In this document: in pieces, positions 48,711 through 56,492 of the stretch
How positions within the stretch are numbered: the stretch's first letter is position 1
Layout of the letters: every line of letters starts with the position of its first letter
Assembly: GCF_035609205.1 (NCBI RefSeq)
Contig: NZ_CP141184.1
Span: forward strand, 806,001 to 870,000
DNA: 64,000 nt
Source: Hymenobacter sp. GOD-10R
GTDB taxonomy: Bacteria; Bacteroidota; Bacteroidia; Cytophagales; Hymenobacteraceae
Direction: 5' to 3'
Program-made: the position numbers and the translations under genes
The notes under the pieces: model-generated
Seen by the model: only the letters and a program-made list of their open reading frames with translations
Database searches by the model: none
What the model was told of the DNA's origin: nothing

Positions 48711-50036
48711 ATGAAACGGAATTTCTGCTACCTAGCTTTTCTGCTATTAGCGGCTTGCGGAGGACCTTCCAAAGAGGAAAAAGCCGCCGCGGCCGATAAC
48801 CCTGCCAAAACTATTGAAACGCCCGACGACCAAGCGGTGCACTTGCCTCAGCCCTACGCCACTAAGTCGGTGACAAACCGCGTGCATTTGCAAGATTGGC
48901 CTAATGGCAAAACGCCTACCGTACCCGCCGGCTTCAAAGTAACGGAGTACGCCCGCGACCTGGAGAGTCCGCGTTGGATGTACGTGCTGCCCAATGGCGA
49001 CGTGCTCGTAGCTGAGGCCAATACGGTGCCTACTACGGCTGTGAAGAAAACCACTGTGACGCTGAAGCTAGATCCATCGAAAGCCTCGCGCCCAACCAGT
49101 GCCGACCGCATTACGCTGTTTCGCGACACGAACAAAGACGGTAAGCCCGATGTGCGCGAAACCTTCCTAGCTCACCTCGACCAGCCGCTCGGCATGCTGG
49201 TTATCGGCAACAAGTTCTATGTGGCGAATACAGATGGCGTGATGGTGTTTCCCTATCAGCTAGGCGCAACCAAGATTACGGGGCAGGGCAAGCAGATCCT
49301 AGACTTGCCGCGCGGTGGCTATAACAACCACTGGACCCGGAACCTACTGGCCAGCGCCGACAACTCCAAGATTTACGTGACGGTAGGCTCTGGGAGCAAC
49401 GTGATGGAACACGGTCCTGCGAACGAAGTACGCCGCGCTAACATTTTGCAGATCAACCCAGATGGTAGCGGCGAGAAGATTTACGCTAGCGGCCTACGCA
49501 ACCCCGTGGGTATTGACTGGCAGCCCGGCACCCAAACCCTGTGGGCAGCCGTGAACGAACGCGACGAGCTAGGTGACGAACTCGTGCCAGACTACATGAC
49601 CAGTGTGAAAGAAGGCGGCTTCTATGGCTGGCCGTATTCGTATTATGGTCAGAACGAAGACCCGCGCCGCAAAGGGGAGCGTCCTGACCTAGTGAAGAAA
49701 GCTATTGTGCCCGATGTGCCGCTCGGGCCGCACACAGCTTCACTGGGGCTAGCTTTCTACACCAAAGAGGCTTTCCCGTCCAAGTACCACAAGGGCGCTT
49801 TCGTGGGTCAGCACGGCTCTTGGAACCGTTCGACTTTTTCGGGTTATAAAGTGATGTTTGTGCCCTTTGAAGGCGGCAAACCTGGTAAGCCGGAAGATTT
49901 TATGACGGGTTTCCTAGTAGGCGGCGACTCCAAAGACGCGTATGGTCGCCCGGTGGGCGTGACAGTGTTGCCAGACGGATCGATGCTCGTGGCAGATGAC
50001 GCCGGCAACCGTGTTTGGCGCGTGAGTGCGACCTAG
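48711..50036 (+). CDS. third PQQ-dependent sugar dehydrogenase-like protein, lipoprotein
   Basis: A 441-residue propeller protein of the sorbosone dehydrogenase group with lipobox L-L-A-A-C at residue 16. Visible are G-F-K-V-T-E-Y-A-R-D-L-E-S-P-R-W-M-Y, Q-P-L-G-M-L-V-I, G-G-Y-N-N-H-W-T-R-N, Y-A-S-G-L-R-N-P-V-G-I-D-W, N-E-R-D-E-L-G-D-E-L-V-P-D-Y and F-Y-G-W-P-Y-S-Y-Y-G. It is anchored as a lipoprotein and lacks the T9SS sorting domain of the two other copies. Its ATG lies three bases after the T tract of the upstream terminator, so it may depend on read-through or on a promoter within comA or the terminator region. Confidence 0.85.
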   Translation: MKRNFCYLAFLLLAACGGPSKEEKAAAADNPAKTIETPDDQAVHLPQPYATKSVTNRVHLQDWPNGKTPTVPAGFKVTEYARDLESPRWMYVLPNGDVLVAEANTVPTTAVKKTTVTLKLDPSKASRPTSADRITLFRDTNKDGKPDVRETFLAHLDQPLGMLVIGNKFYVANTDGVMVFPYQLGATKITGQGKQILDLPRGGYNNHWTRNLLASADNSKIYVTVGSGSNVMEHGPANEVRRANILQINPDGSGEKIYASGLRNPVGIDWQPGTQTLWAAVNERDELGDELVPDYMTSVKEGGFYGWPYSYYGQNEDPRRKGERPDLVKKAIVPDVPLGPHTASLGLAFYTKEAFPSKYHKGAFVGQHGSWNRSTFSGYKVMFVPFEGGKPGKPEDFMTGFLVGGDSKDAYGRPVGVTVLPDGSMLVADDAGNRVWRVSAT

Positions 50037-50165
50037 GTTGTGGCCTAAATGGCCGTTTAAATCTTCGTGAAATTATCTCAACAGGCTGCCCATATCGGGC
50101 AGCTTGTTTTCTTTGTAGCGTAATCAACGACTCGCGACTCCCTACTCTTCTTACTTAATGGCCCA

Positions 50166-50840
50166 ATGGAGATAATCAAACACTTTTTTGACCTCGTACT
50201 GCACCTCGACAAAACGCTCATCGACGTGGTGCAGCAATACGGCGGTCTTACCTATCTGATTCTGTTCCTGATTATTTTCGCCGAAACGGGAGTTGTCATA
50301 TTTCCCTTTCTGCCCGGCGATTCTTTGCTGTTCGTCGCCGGCACGTTGGCTGCCCGGTCCGTATCACCCGGCTCCGACCAAACCCTGCTGCATCTGACGT
50401 ATTTGATTCCGCTCCTGTTTTTCGCTGCTTTCCTCGGCGATAACCTCAACTACTTTATCGGCGACTACCTAGGGCCAAAAGTATTTCAAAAGGACTATAA
50501 GCTGTTCAAACGTAAATACTTAGAAGATACCCAAGCCTTCTACGCCAAGCACGGCGGCAAAACGATCATCATGGCGCGCTTCATCCCCATTGTGCGCACG
50601 TTCGCGCCGTTTGTGGCGGGCGTAGGCAGCATGAAATACGCCTATTTTATCAGCTACAGCGTGGGCGGCGCGTTGTTTTGGGTGATTTCGCTGACGATGG
50701 CCGGCTATCTATTCGGCAATATTCCGGTGGTGGAGAAGAACTTTACCATCGTTATCTACCTCATCATTCTGGTTTCGGTGGCACCACCGCTGTTCCAATT
50801 TTTGAAGCAAAAGCTAAGCGGTCGGCCATCGGAAGCCTAG
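50166..50840 (+). CDS. DedA-family membrane protein
   Basis: A 224-residue protein with the DedA pattern: E-T-G-V-V-I-F-P-F-L-P-G-D-S-L-L-F-V-A-G near residue 40, G-D-N-L-N-Y-F-I-G-D-Y-L-G, and F-x-x-x-G-G-K-T-I-I-M-A-R-F-I-P-I-V-R-T-F-A-P-F-V-A-G-V-G. It has re-entrant and transmembrane helices. DedA proteins act as lipid scramblases or flippases, including recycling of undecaprenyl phosphate and phosphatidylethanolamine, driven by the proton gradient. Confidence 0.92.
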   Translation: MEIIKHFFDLVLHLDKTLIDVVQQYGGLTYLILFLIIFAETGVVIFPFLPGDSLLFVAGTLAARSVSPGSDQTLLHLTYLIPLLFFAAFLGDNLNYFIGDYLGPKVFQKDYKLFKRKYLEDTQAFYAKHGGKTIIMARFIPIVRTFAPFVAGVGSMKYAYFISYSVGGALFWVISLTMAGYLFGNIPVVEKNFTIVIYLIILVSVAPPLFQFLKQKLSGRPSEA

Positions 50841-50879
50841 GGCGCAACCGCAGTACCATTGTGTAATATTTTCTGCTCA

Positions 50880-50914
50880 AACCGCTCCGACAATTGGTCG
50901 GGGCGGTTTTTTTT
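50880..50914 (+). terminator. intrinsic terminator after DedA
   Basis: AACCGCTCCGAC / GTCGGGGCGGTT (12 bp, one G-U pair) followed by eight T. Confidence 0.9.
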
Positions 50915-50953
50915 GTTGCTTTAAGAATTGAATCTGTTGAGCTAATCCTTCTT

Positions 50954-51694
50954 ATGAGAGAATTCGGCCTTATTGGCAAATCCCTTAGTCATTCGTTTTC
51001 GCAGACCTATTTTACCCAGAAATTTCATAATCTAGAGCTGACGGATTGTTCGTACGAACTGTTTGAGTTGGCTGATATTACAGAGTTGCCCGCGTTGCTA
51101 GCAAGCCACCCAAACCTAGCAGGACTGAACGTGACGATTCCGTACAAAGAGCAAGTATGGCCGTACCTGAACGATGTCGCACCGTCGGCTGCTCGCGTTG
51201 GTGCAGTCAATGTGATTGAGGTTACCACCGATGGACAGTACATTGGGCACAACACAGATTACACGGGTTTCCGCGAGTCGCTTGAGCGGTTTTACCCAGA
51301 TCGGGGCGAAGATGTAGCGGCGTTGGTCCTCGGGACTGGCGGAGCCTCCAAAGCCGTGGAAGTAGCCCTGCGCGACCTAGGTATCCGTTACTGGGTAGTA
51401 TCGCGTAACCCATTAGCCAAGGGCCTGACGTACGACGATCTTACGCCCGCGCTGGTCGCGGCGCATTCTCTGATCATCAATGCCACGCCCTTAGGTACTT
51501 ACCCACGCATCGAAGAGTTTCCTGCGTTGCCCTACGAGGTTCTCACGCCTCAGCACTACCTCTTCGACCTCGTGTATAATCCGCGTGAAACCCGCTTTTT
51601 GCAAAAGGGAGCGGAGATGGGGGCTCAAATTATCAATGGATTTGAAATGCTTTGCCTACAAGCTGAAGCGGCATGGCGTATTTGGAATAAGTAG
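50954..51694 (+). CDS. aroE: shikimate dehydrogenase
   Basis: A 246-residue NADPH-dependent enzyme that reduces 3-dehydroshikimate to shikimate in aromatic amino acid synthesis. Motifs: F-G-L-I-G-K-S-L-S-H-S-F-S, the catalytic Lys in N-V-T-I-P-Y-K, H-N-T-D-Y-T-G-F, and nucleotide-binding G-T-G-G-A-S-K-A; the C terminus has G-F-E-M-L-C-L-Q-A. ATG 50954 (M-R-E-F-G-L-I-G) is correct; the longer frame starts inside the DedA terminator. Confidence 0.95.
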   Translation: MREFGLIGKSLSHSFSQTYFTQKFHNLELTDCSYELFELADITELPALLASHPNLAGLNVTIPYKEQVWPYLNDVAPSAARVGAVNVIEVTTDGQYIGHNTDYTGFRESLERFYPDRGEDVAALVLGTGGASKAVEVALRDLGIRYWVVSRNPLAKGLTYDDLTPALVAAHSLIINATPLGTYPRIEEFPALPYEVLTPQHYLFDLVYNPRETRFLQKGAEMGAQIINGFEMLCLQAEAAWRIWNK

Positions 51695-51721
51695 GTCGCA
51701 ACGCCAGCTATAGTATAGCAG

Positions 51722-51762
51722 CGAGCTAGGTCTTGGCTGAAAATGCTGCGTGACCTAGCTCG
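51722..51762. terminator. CTAG-containing hairpin after aroE
   Basis: CGAGCTAGGTC and GACCTAGCTCG are perfect 11-base inverted arms with a 19-base loop, 27 bases after the aroE stop, without a T tract. Confidence 0.5.
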
Positions 51763-51791
51763 TTCATCTTCACTCAGCTACCCTAAAACAA

Positions 51792-51821
51792 CAACAGCCA
51801 CTCGGATGCGAGTGGCTGTTG
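51792..51821 (-). terminator. terminator between aroE and wrbA
   Basis: CAACAGCCACTCG / CGAGTGGCTGTTG (13-bp perfect stem, GATG loop), 30 bases past the wrbA stop; the minus strand continues TTGTTTTAGG. Confidence 0.8.
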
Positions 51822-51850
51822 AAGGTTGCAAGTAGGGTGCAGAAAACCAG

Positions 51851-52468
51851 TTATTCTTTAGCAACTAGCTTACGAGCAATTTCAGCCGTGTGTCGACCTT
51901 GGAAACGGGCACCTTCTAGCTCGTTCGGGCTAGGCTGACGCTCGCCTTGGCCACCAGCTACGGTGCTTGCTCCATAAGGAGTGCCGCCCGTTACTTCTTC
52001 GTGGCCCATTTGTCCCTGCCAAGCATAAGGCAAGCCGACCACCACAAACCCGTGGTGGAATAGCTCTGTGTGGAACGAGCGAATCGTAGTTTCTTGGCCA
52101 CCGTGCTGGGTAGCGGTGCTTACAAACACGCTACCTACTTTGCCTACAAGCGCACCAGTCGCCCACAAGCCGCCGGTGCTATCCATAAAGGCTTGCATCT
52201 GACCGCACAGGTTGCCGTAGCGCGTTGGGGTACCGAAGATGATGGCGTCGTATTCTGTTAGCTCGTTGGGCGTAACAACCGGAATGTGAGCGAAAGCCTG
52301 CTGGGCACCTGTAGCACCAGTCTTGTCGAGTACTTCTTGGGGCAACGTTTCGGGAACGCGCTTGATGACTACTTCATTGTCAGCTACTTCGCGGGCGCCT
52401 TCTGCCACCGCCTCGGCCATTTTGTAGATGTGACCATACGTAGAGTAAAACAGCACTAGAGTTTTCAT
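51851..52468 (-). CDS. wrbA: NAD(P)H:quinone oxidoreductase, WrbA flavoprotein
   Basis: A 205-residue flavodoxin-like enzyme: FMN-binding [12 protein letters not shown] near residue 8, [34 protein letters not shown] and [12 protein letters not shown]. WrbA (type IV) reduces quinones by two electrons to avoid semiquinone radicals. Its promoter shares the ATGTACGTACAT palindrome with yceI, whose product family binds polyprenyl quinones. Confidence 0.95.
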   Translation of the reverse strand: MKTLVLFYSTYGHIYKMAEAVAEGAREVADNEVVIKRVPETLPQEVLDKTGATGAQQAFAHIPVVTPNELTEYDAIIFGTPTRYGNLCGQMQAFMDSTGGLWATGALVGKVGSVFVSTATQHGGQETTIRSFHTELFHHGFVVVGLPYAWQGQMGHEEVTGGTPYGASTVAGGQGERQPSPNELEGARFQGRHTAEIARKLVAKE

Positions 52469-52548
52469 GCGGGTGAGCTAGGGAGTGAAAATGAGAAATA
52501 CTGTGAGTTCTCCACCGTGTACGCGAATACTGTTGAGGCGATGGTGTT

Positions 52549-52581
52549 GCAAATGTATGTACGTACATTGAATTTACAAGC
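52549..52581 (-). promoter_or_regulatory. wrbA promoter with ATGTACGTACAT operator
   Basis: On the minus strand TTG (about 52577-52579), a 19-base spacer and TACATTTG (about 52550-52557) form a full Bacteroidota consensus. The 12-bp palindrome at 52557-52568 occupies the downstream half of the spacer and touches the -7 box. The start codon is about 85 bases downstream. Confidence 0.75.
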
Positions 52582-52840
52582 TGAACCGTATAAATATATT
52601 CGTGGCCTGCATTAGCCCTGCCGCCGGATGCCGGCAAAAAAATCTGGCGAGGCATTGCAACCTTTCCTAACGGTTGCGGGCTCTTCCTACCAAAGCCCAG
52701 TGACCTAGCCTTTTATTCGTGCCCTCGATTTATAGAGTCGATAAGCCTATGCAACAAGCTTATTCAAGTGGCAAACGGCCCAACCATCAGCCGAACGCCA
52801 ACCAAACCTACGGAGCCGGTGTGCTAAGCCGGTCGCACCA
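52582..52840. other. intergenic region before the sigma factor gene
   Basis: About 260 bases that should hold the promoter of the sigma operon. An AT-rich patch is at 52591-52602. No clear -33/-7 pair, RNA gene or ORF is seen. Confidence 0.35.
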
Positions 52841-53527
52841 ATGAGCGCATCCCTTTCTATGAGCGCCATTGGCGGTCTGCGCCGATTGCTGACTGGCGAC
52901 GGTGAGCCCCCCCGTACGGCGGCCGAGCCAGCTGCTTCGCCTGCCTCGGTGCGCCAACTCACGCCGTCGTTCCCGCTGAGCGAGGTGGAACTGATTGAGG
53001 GCTGTATTGCAGGCAGCCGCACGATGCAAAAGCAGCTGTATGAGCGATTTGCCGGCCGCATGATGGCCGTGTGTCTGCGCTACGCCCAAACTACTTTTGA
53101 AGCGGAAGATGTGCTACAGGAAGGCTTCGTTACGGTTTTCTCCAAGCTGAGCAGCTTTCGGCGGGAGTGCCCGCTGGAGTTCTGGATTCGGCGCATCATG
53201 GTAAACGCCGCCTTGCGGCAGCACCGCCGCAACACGACGCTCGTGGCGCTGAGCGAAGGCGAGTACCCAGTGGATTTGCAGGACGAGGAATTTACGCTGT
53301 CAAACTATGCGTTTGAAGAACTCCTGACGATCGTGCAGGAGTTAGCTCCCCGTTACCGGATGGTGTTCAACCTGTTTGCCATCGAAGGCTACGGGCACAA
53401 GGAAATTGGCGAGCTGCTCGGCATTTCCGAGGGCACCAGCAAGTCGCAGTACGCTCGGGCCCGGGCGATTTTAAAGACAAAATTAGAGCGCCTCGACGCG
53501 CATCGTACCAATGGAACCTTCCGCTAA
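52841..53527 (+). CDS. ECF RNA polymerase sigma factor
   Basis: A 228-residue sigma-70 family protein. Sigma2 is at about 65-130 (L-Y-E-R-F-A-G-R-M-M-A-V-C-L-R-Y, A-E-D-V-L-Q-E-G-F-V-T-V-F) and sigma4 at about 165-220 (L-A-P-R-Y-R-M-V-F-N-L-F-A-I-E-G-Y-G-H-K-E-I-G-E-L-L-G-I-S-E-G-T-S-K-S-Q). It has an unusual 45-residue N-terminal extension; a second ATG at 52859 is possible. Its stop overlaps the start of the next gene by 17 bases, tying it to the anti-sigma-like partner. The I-E-G-Y-x-H-x-E-I form is that of Bacteroidota ECF sigma factors paired with barrel-fused anti-sigma factors. Confidence 0.92.
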   Translation: MSASLSMSAIGGLRRLLTGDGEPPRTAAEPAASPASVRQLTPSFPLSEVELIEGCIAGSRTMQKQLYERFAGRMMAVCLRYAQTTFEAEDVLQEGFVTVFSKLSSFRRECPLEFWIRRIMVNAALRQHRRNTTLVALSEGEYPVDLQDEEFTLSNYAFEELLTIVQELAPRYRMVFNLFAIEGYGHKEIGELLGISEGTSKSQYARARAILKTKLERLDAHRTNGTFR

Positions 53528-55121
53528 CAAATCATCTGCTGACCAGCCTACCGGCGACTTGGAGCACCTGTTCCGACAAAAGTTCGCGGAGGCAGAGGTA
53601 ACGCCCCGGCGCAACGTGTGGGAGCAGATTGACCACGAGCTGCTGGTACGGCAAAACGAATCGTACCGCCGCCGCTTAGTGCAGCAACGCTGGATAGCTG
53701 CCGCTTGCATCATGTTGGTGCTAGCAGCTAGCACCTGGGCCGTTCATCTGAACTTATTTCAGCACGCCGAAGTGGCTGCTGTAGAAAAACAGAACGACGC
53801 GATTGAGTCGAAAACGCGGCTAGCAACATCGGCCTCCAGATCTACCCGGCTAGCTACTGCCGCACCCGCAGCAAAATCAGCGAACGGGGAGGCTCCGCTT
53901 CTGGCCGCCGTTGTGCGCAACCCGCAAGTAACAATCATATCCGAAGGTGGGTCAGCAGTAAGCCAAGGGTCTAGCTTTGGCGCTGCTAATGAAGTAGCTA
54001 GCCTAGGCTCAACTTATAGCTCTGGTGTAGGGCGCTCTTACGCAGCCAGCCAACAGTCGCTGCCCACGGGTGGCATGTTTACTGCCCGCCAAGCAATAGC
54101 AGGTGGTTACGCATCTGGGTTCGCTGCTAACGAAGCCTCCTTTAGCGGCGGCTTACTACCCGGCACCATGGCGACGCGCATGGCGAGCCTGCTGGCGGCT
54201 ATGACCGGCAACCTGCCCGATACGCTTCGCAAAGCAGCCTTACCCGCTGGTCCCGAAATGCTAGCGGCGCAAGAGGTTCTGCCCGAGCGTCCACGCACGA
54301 GCAGCAAACGCTGGCGCTGGAGTGCTGCAGTAGCCGCGTCGTCGTACAACCCCAACATCAACTTCAGCCGCAATAGTCACAGTGCCCTAGCGTACGCCTA
54401 TTCTAGCCCTTCACCTACCCAAAATGTAGGCACTGCAGATCAAGGGACGATGTATGAACAAGCCGCCAACGAGTATCGACAGCACTTGCAGGCAGGTTCG
54501 GGTTTCCGGGGTAAGCTAGGGGCAGCACGTCCGCTGAGCAAACGGTGGGAACTGGTAACCGGACTGGAAGTGGCGCTGTTAACAGCTGCTTCGCAGTTTG
54601 CGACTACCACGGCTGCGTATTCACCCAATGCCGATGCCTTCACGGGCGCCAATGCCACCTATCGGCAGCAGCTTAGTTCGAACACAGTTAGTTTTTCGCA
54701 ACCTAGCATCAGTGCTACGCACTATCGTTATACCTCGGCCGGGGTACCAGTGGCCGTCCGGTACAGCTCGCCCAAGAATGGTCTGTCGTTTTATGCTACC
54801 CTAGGTGCCGCTGTGAACGTGCTGCTAGGCAGCCGCACGGAAGTAGCTGGTGCCTCGGAAGCGACGCAGAAATACTCGTTAAACTCCTCCGATTCGCCCT
54901 ATCGCAAAGTGCTAGCCTCTGTGCGAGGCGGCGCCGGTGCCCGCTATCGGGCCGCCGATGGGCAGTGGAGCCTGCTGATTGGCCCAGAAGCTGACCTAGG
55001 TCTAACGACGCTCAACGCTGACCCGGCGCAAAGCTTCTTCAAACGGTCGCGCCCTTACTCCGTCGGTTTGGCAACGAGCGTTGAATTCGGGGGTACGAAG
55101 TCTACGGTCGTCAATCCTTAA
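53511..55121 (+). CDS. dual-membrane anti-sigma-like protein with outer-membrane beta-barrel
   Basis: A 536-residue protein: a cytoplasmic N terminus (L-F-R-Q-K-F-A-E-A-E-V-T-P-R-R-N-V-W-E-Q-I, residues 20-40) followed by a basic stretch, one membrane helix at 61-80 (W-I-A-A-A-C-I-M-L-V), a low-complexity Ala/Ser/Gly periplasmic stretch (about 85-260), and an outer-membrane beta-barrel (about 266-536). No signal peptide precedes the helix, so the chain would cross both membranes. This is the layout of Dma-type dual-membrane-spanning anti-sigma factors described in Bacteroides, as I recall. It overlaps the ECF sigma gene by 17 bases and very likely binds that sigma factor. Some annotations would call it only an outer-membrane beta-barrel protein. 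Confidence 0.75.
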   Translation: MEPSANKSSADQPTGDLEHLFRQKFAEAEVTPRRNVWEQIDHELLVRQNESYRRRLVQQRWIAAACIMLVLAASTWAVHLNLFQHAEVAAVEKQNDAIESKTRLATSASRSTRLATAAPAAKSANGEAPLLAAVVRNPQVTIISEGGSAVSQGSSFGAANEVASLGSTYSSGVGRSYAASQQSLPTGGMFTARQAIAGGYASGFAANEASFSGGLLPGTMATRMASLLAAMTGNLPDTLRKAALPAGPEMLAAQEVLPERPRTSSKRWRWSAAVAASSYNPNINFSRNSHSALAYAYSSPSPTQNVGTADQGTMYEQAANEYRQHLQAGSGFRGKLGAARPLSKRWELVTGLEVALLTAASQFATTTAAYSPNADAFTGANATYRQQLSSNTVSFSQPSISATHYRYTSAGVPVAVRYSSPKNGLSFYATLGAAVNVLLGSRTEVAGASEATQKYSLNSSDSPYRKVLASVRGGAGARYRAADGQWSLLIGPEADLGLTTLNADPAQSFFKRSRPYSVGLATSVEFGGTKSTVVNP

Positions 55122-55135
55122 CAAATCGGAACGCT

Positions 55136-55681
55136 ATGCGACACAGCTATTTGTTTGCGCTGTTACTGCTTGTACTGCCTCTGGTAAGTTGCGAGAAGGA
55201 TAACGACGTATCGCCCGAAGAGGAAACTGAGTTTGTGCCCGGCGAGGTGCTAGTCGGGATTAAAGAAACAACTATGGTGCCGCAGACCTTTGCGTTGGTG
55301 AACAGCCGGTCGTTGGAGATTTTGGCTATTTCCATCCCGATGTACAACTCGAATCTACCGTCTGACAGCTCGGCCTATGTCGAGCGGGCGCTAAATGCCA
55401 AGCCGTATATCAATGATAAAGGTTGGAAAGCCAGTGTTATCCGCAATACAAACACAGGTAAGCTAACCGTAAATATGCGCCTGATGAACATGAATTTGGC
55501 TAACCAGCGAGACTGGCTGGCCACCGTGCAACAGCTGCAGCTGCAAGAGCAGCCAACTGCTACATCCTACCATCTGAAAGTACCGGTGGGGCAGGAGAAA
55601 AAGTGGGTAGCGGAGCTTCAGCAGCAAAGCGAAGTACGCTGGGCAGAGTTGAACAACATCGTTCATATCCAACTGCACTAA
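55136..55681 (+). CDS. lipoprotein of unknown function in the sigma operon
   Basis: A 181-residue lipoprotein with lipobox L-V-S-C at residue 19, followed by an acidic stretch and E-F-V-P-G-E-V-L-V-G-I-K-E, which resembles the start of subtilase prodomains (F-V-P-G-E-V-L-V-x-F). The C terminus (W-V-A-E-L-Q-Q-Q-S-E-V-R-W-A-E-L-N-N-I-V) also resembles the end of such inhibitor-like domains. There is no protease domain. It lies 14 bases after the barrel gene and is surely in the same operon. A role as envelope sensor or protease inhibitor is speculative. Confidence 0.65.
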   Translation: MRHSYLFALLLLVLPLVSCEKDNDVSPEEETEFVPGEVLVGIKETTMVPQTFALVNSRSLEILAISIPMYNSNLPSDSSAYVERALNAKPYINDKGWKASVIRNTNTGKLTVNMRLMNMNLANQRDWLATVQQLQLQEQPTATSYHLKVPVGQEKKWVAELQQQSEVRWAELNNIVHIQLH

Positions 55682-55738
55682 AGCTAGGTCCACTAAGTGC
55701 TTTTTGAAAGCAGCTACCCTCACCCTTGATCCATAGAT

Positions 55739-56185
55739 ATGAAAAAGATAGTCATTGGTCTGGCGTTAAGCAGCGGGTTGCTAGGTTGCCAAAAGGACAA
55801 ATCCGCCTCGGGAAACCTTTCGGCCAGCGACTTTGCAGTGACGAACCAGAAAACCGCTTCCGTACCCTTAGCTGGGGCAGATAATGTGGCAGTGACCCTG
55901 AAAAAAGTATCCGACTCGCGGTGCCCTAACGGGGCGCAGTGTATCTGGGCAGGCTACGTACAAACGACTATCGAAGTAAAAACAGCTGCCGATGCTGTCC
56001 AGACGGTTGACTTGTGCCTGGCGCAGTGTGGCGTAGGCACACCCTGGCACTACCGCGACTCGACTACCGTGCTGATTAACAAGCAGCCCTATTGGCTCTG
56101 CTTGACTGCTGTTAACCCTTATCCATCTGTGAAGAATTTCTCAACCGAAGCGCAAACTGCTGCCTTGCGCTTGGTACCGCAATAA
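55739..56185 (+). CDS. Cys-containing lipoprotein of unknown function
   Basis: A 148-residue lipoprotein with lipobox L-L-G-C. The mature part includes V-T-L-K-K-V-S-D-S-R-C-P-N-G-A-Q-C-I-W-A-G-Y-V, a block seen in many uncharacterised Bacteroidota proteins, and C-L-A-Q-C-G-V-G, so two disulfides are likely. The gene is 57 bases after the previous lipoprotein and is the last of the sigma operon before a terminator. No function is known. Confidence 0.7.
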   Translation: MKKIVIGLALSSGLLGCQKDKSASGNLSASDFAVTNQKTASVPLAGADNVAVTLKKVSDSRCPNGAQCIWAGYVQTTIEVKTAADAVQTVDLCLAQCGVGTPWHYRDSTTVLINKQPYWLCLTAVNPYPSVKNFSTEAQTAALRLVPQ

Positions 56186-56217
56186 CTAGTGAACTATCGT
56201 TATCCTATCATAAAACA

Positions 56218-56258
56218 GAAAGAGCCCGTTTCGAGAGACGGGCTCTTTCGCTTTTTCT
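56218..56258 (+). terminator. intrinsic terminator of the sigma operon
   Basis: GAAAGAGCCCGT / ACGGGCTCTTTC (12-bp stem, 8-base loop) followed by GCTTTTT. Confidence 0.9.
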
Positions 56259-56492
56259 GACTCCTTGGCTCGGTTTCGCAGTTAGTGCATAAGGTCGAGT
56301 AGCCAAACGGCGCTACAGACATTTTGGCCAATCCAGCGAGCTTTTCTGTAGGGTAACATGTGGCCTATTAGCTTCGAAAACTTCTTGACCTAGCTTTTTT
56401 GTTTGTGCGGAAACCACTGGTAGCTGAACGGGGTTATCATAGGCTGGCTTTTTTGCCATCTTTAAAGCCAGCGCGGCTAACTTTATACCTGC
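56259..56492. promoter_or_regulatory. uvrB upstream region
   Basis: TAACTTTA at about 56477-56484 (one mismatch from TAnnTTTG) follows TTG by about 22 bases and lies just before the uvrB ATG, a weak promoter candidate giving a very short leader. No LexA-like box was recognised. Confidence 0.4.
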
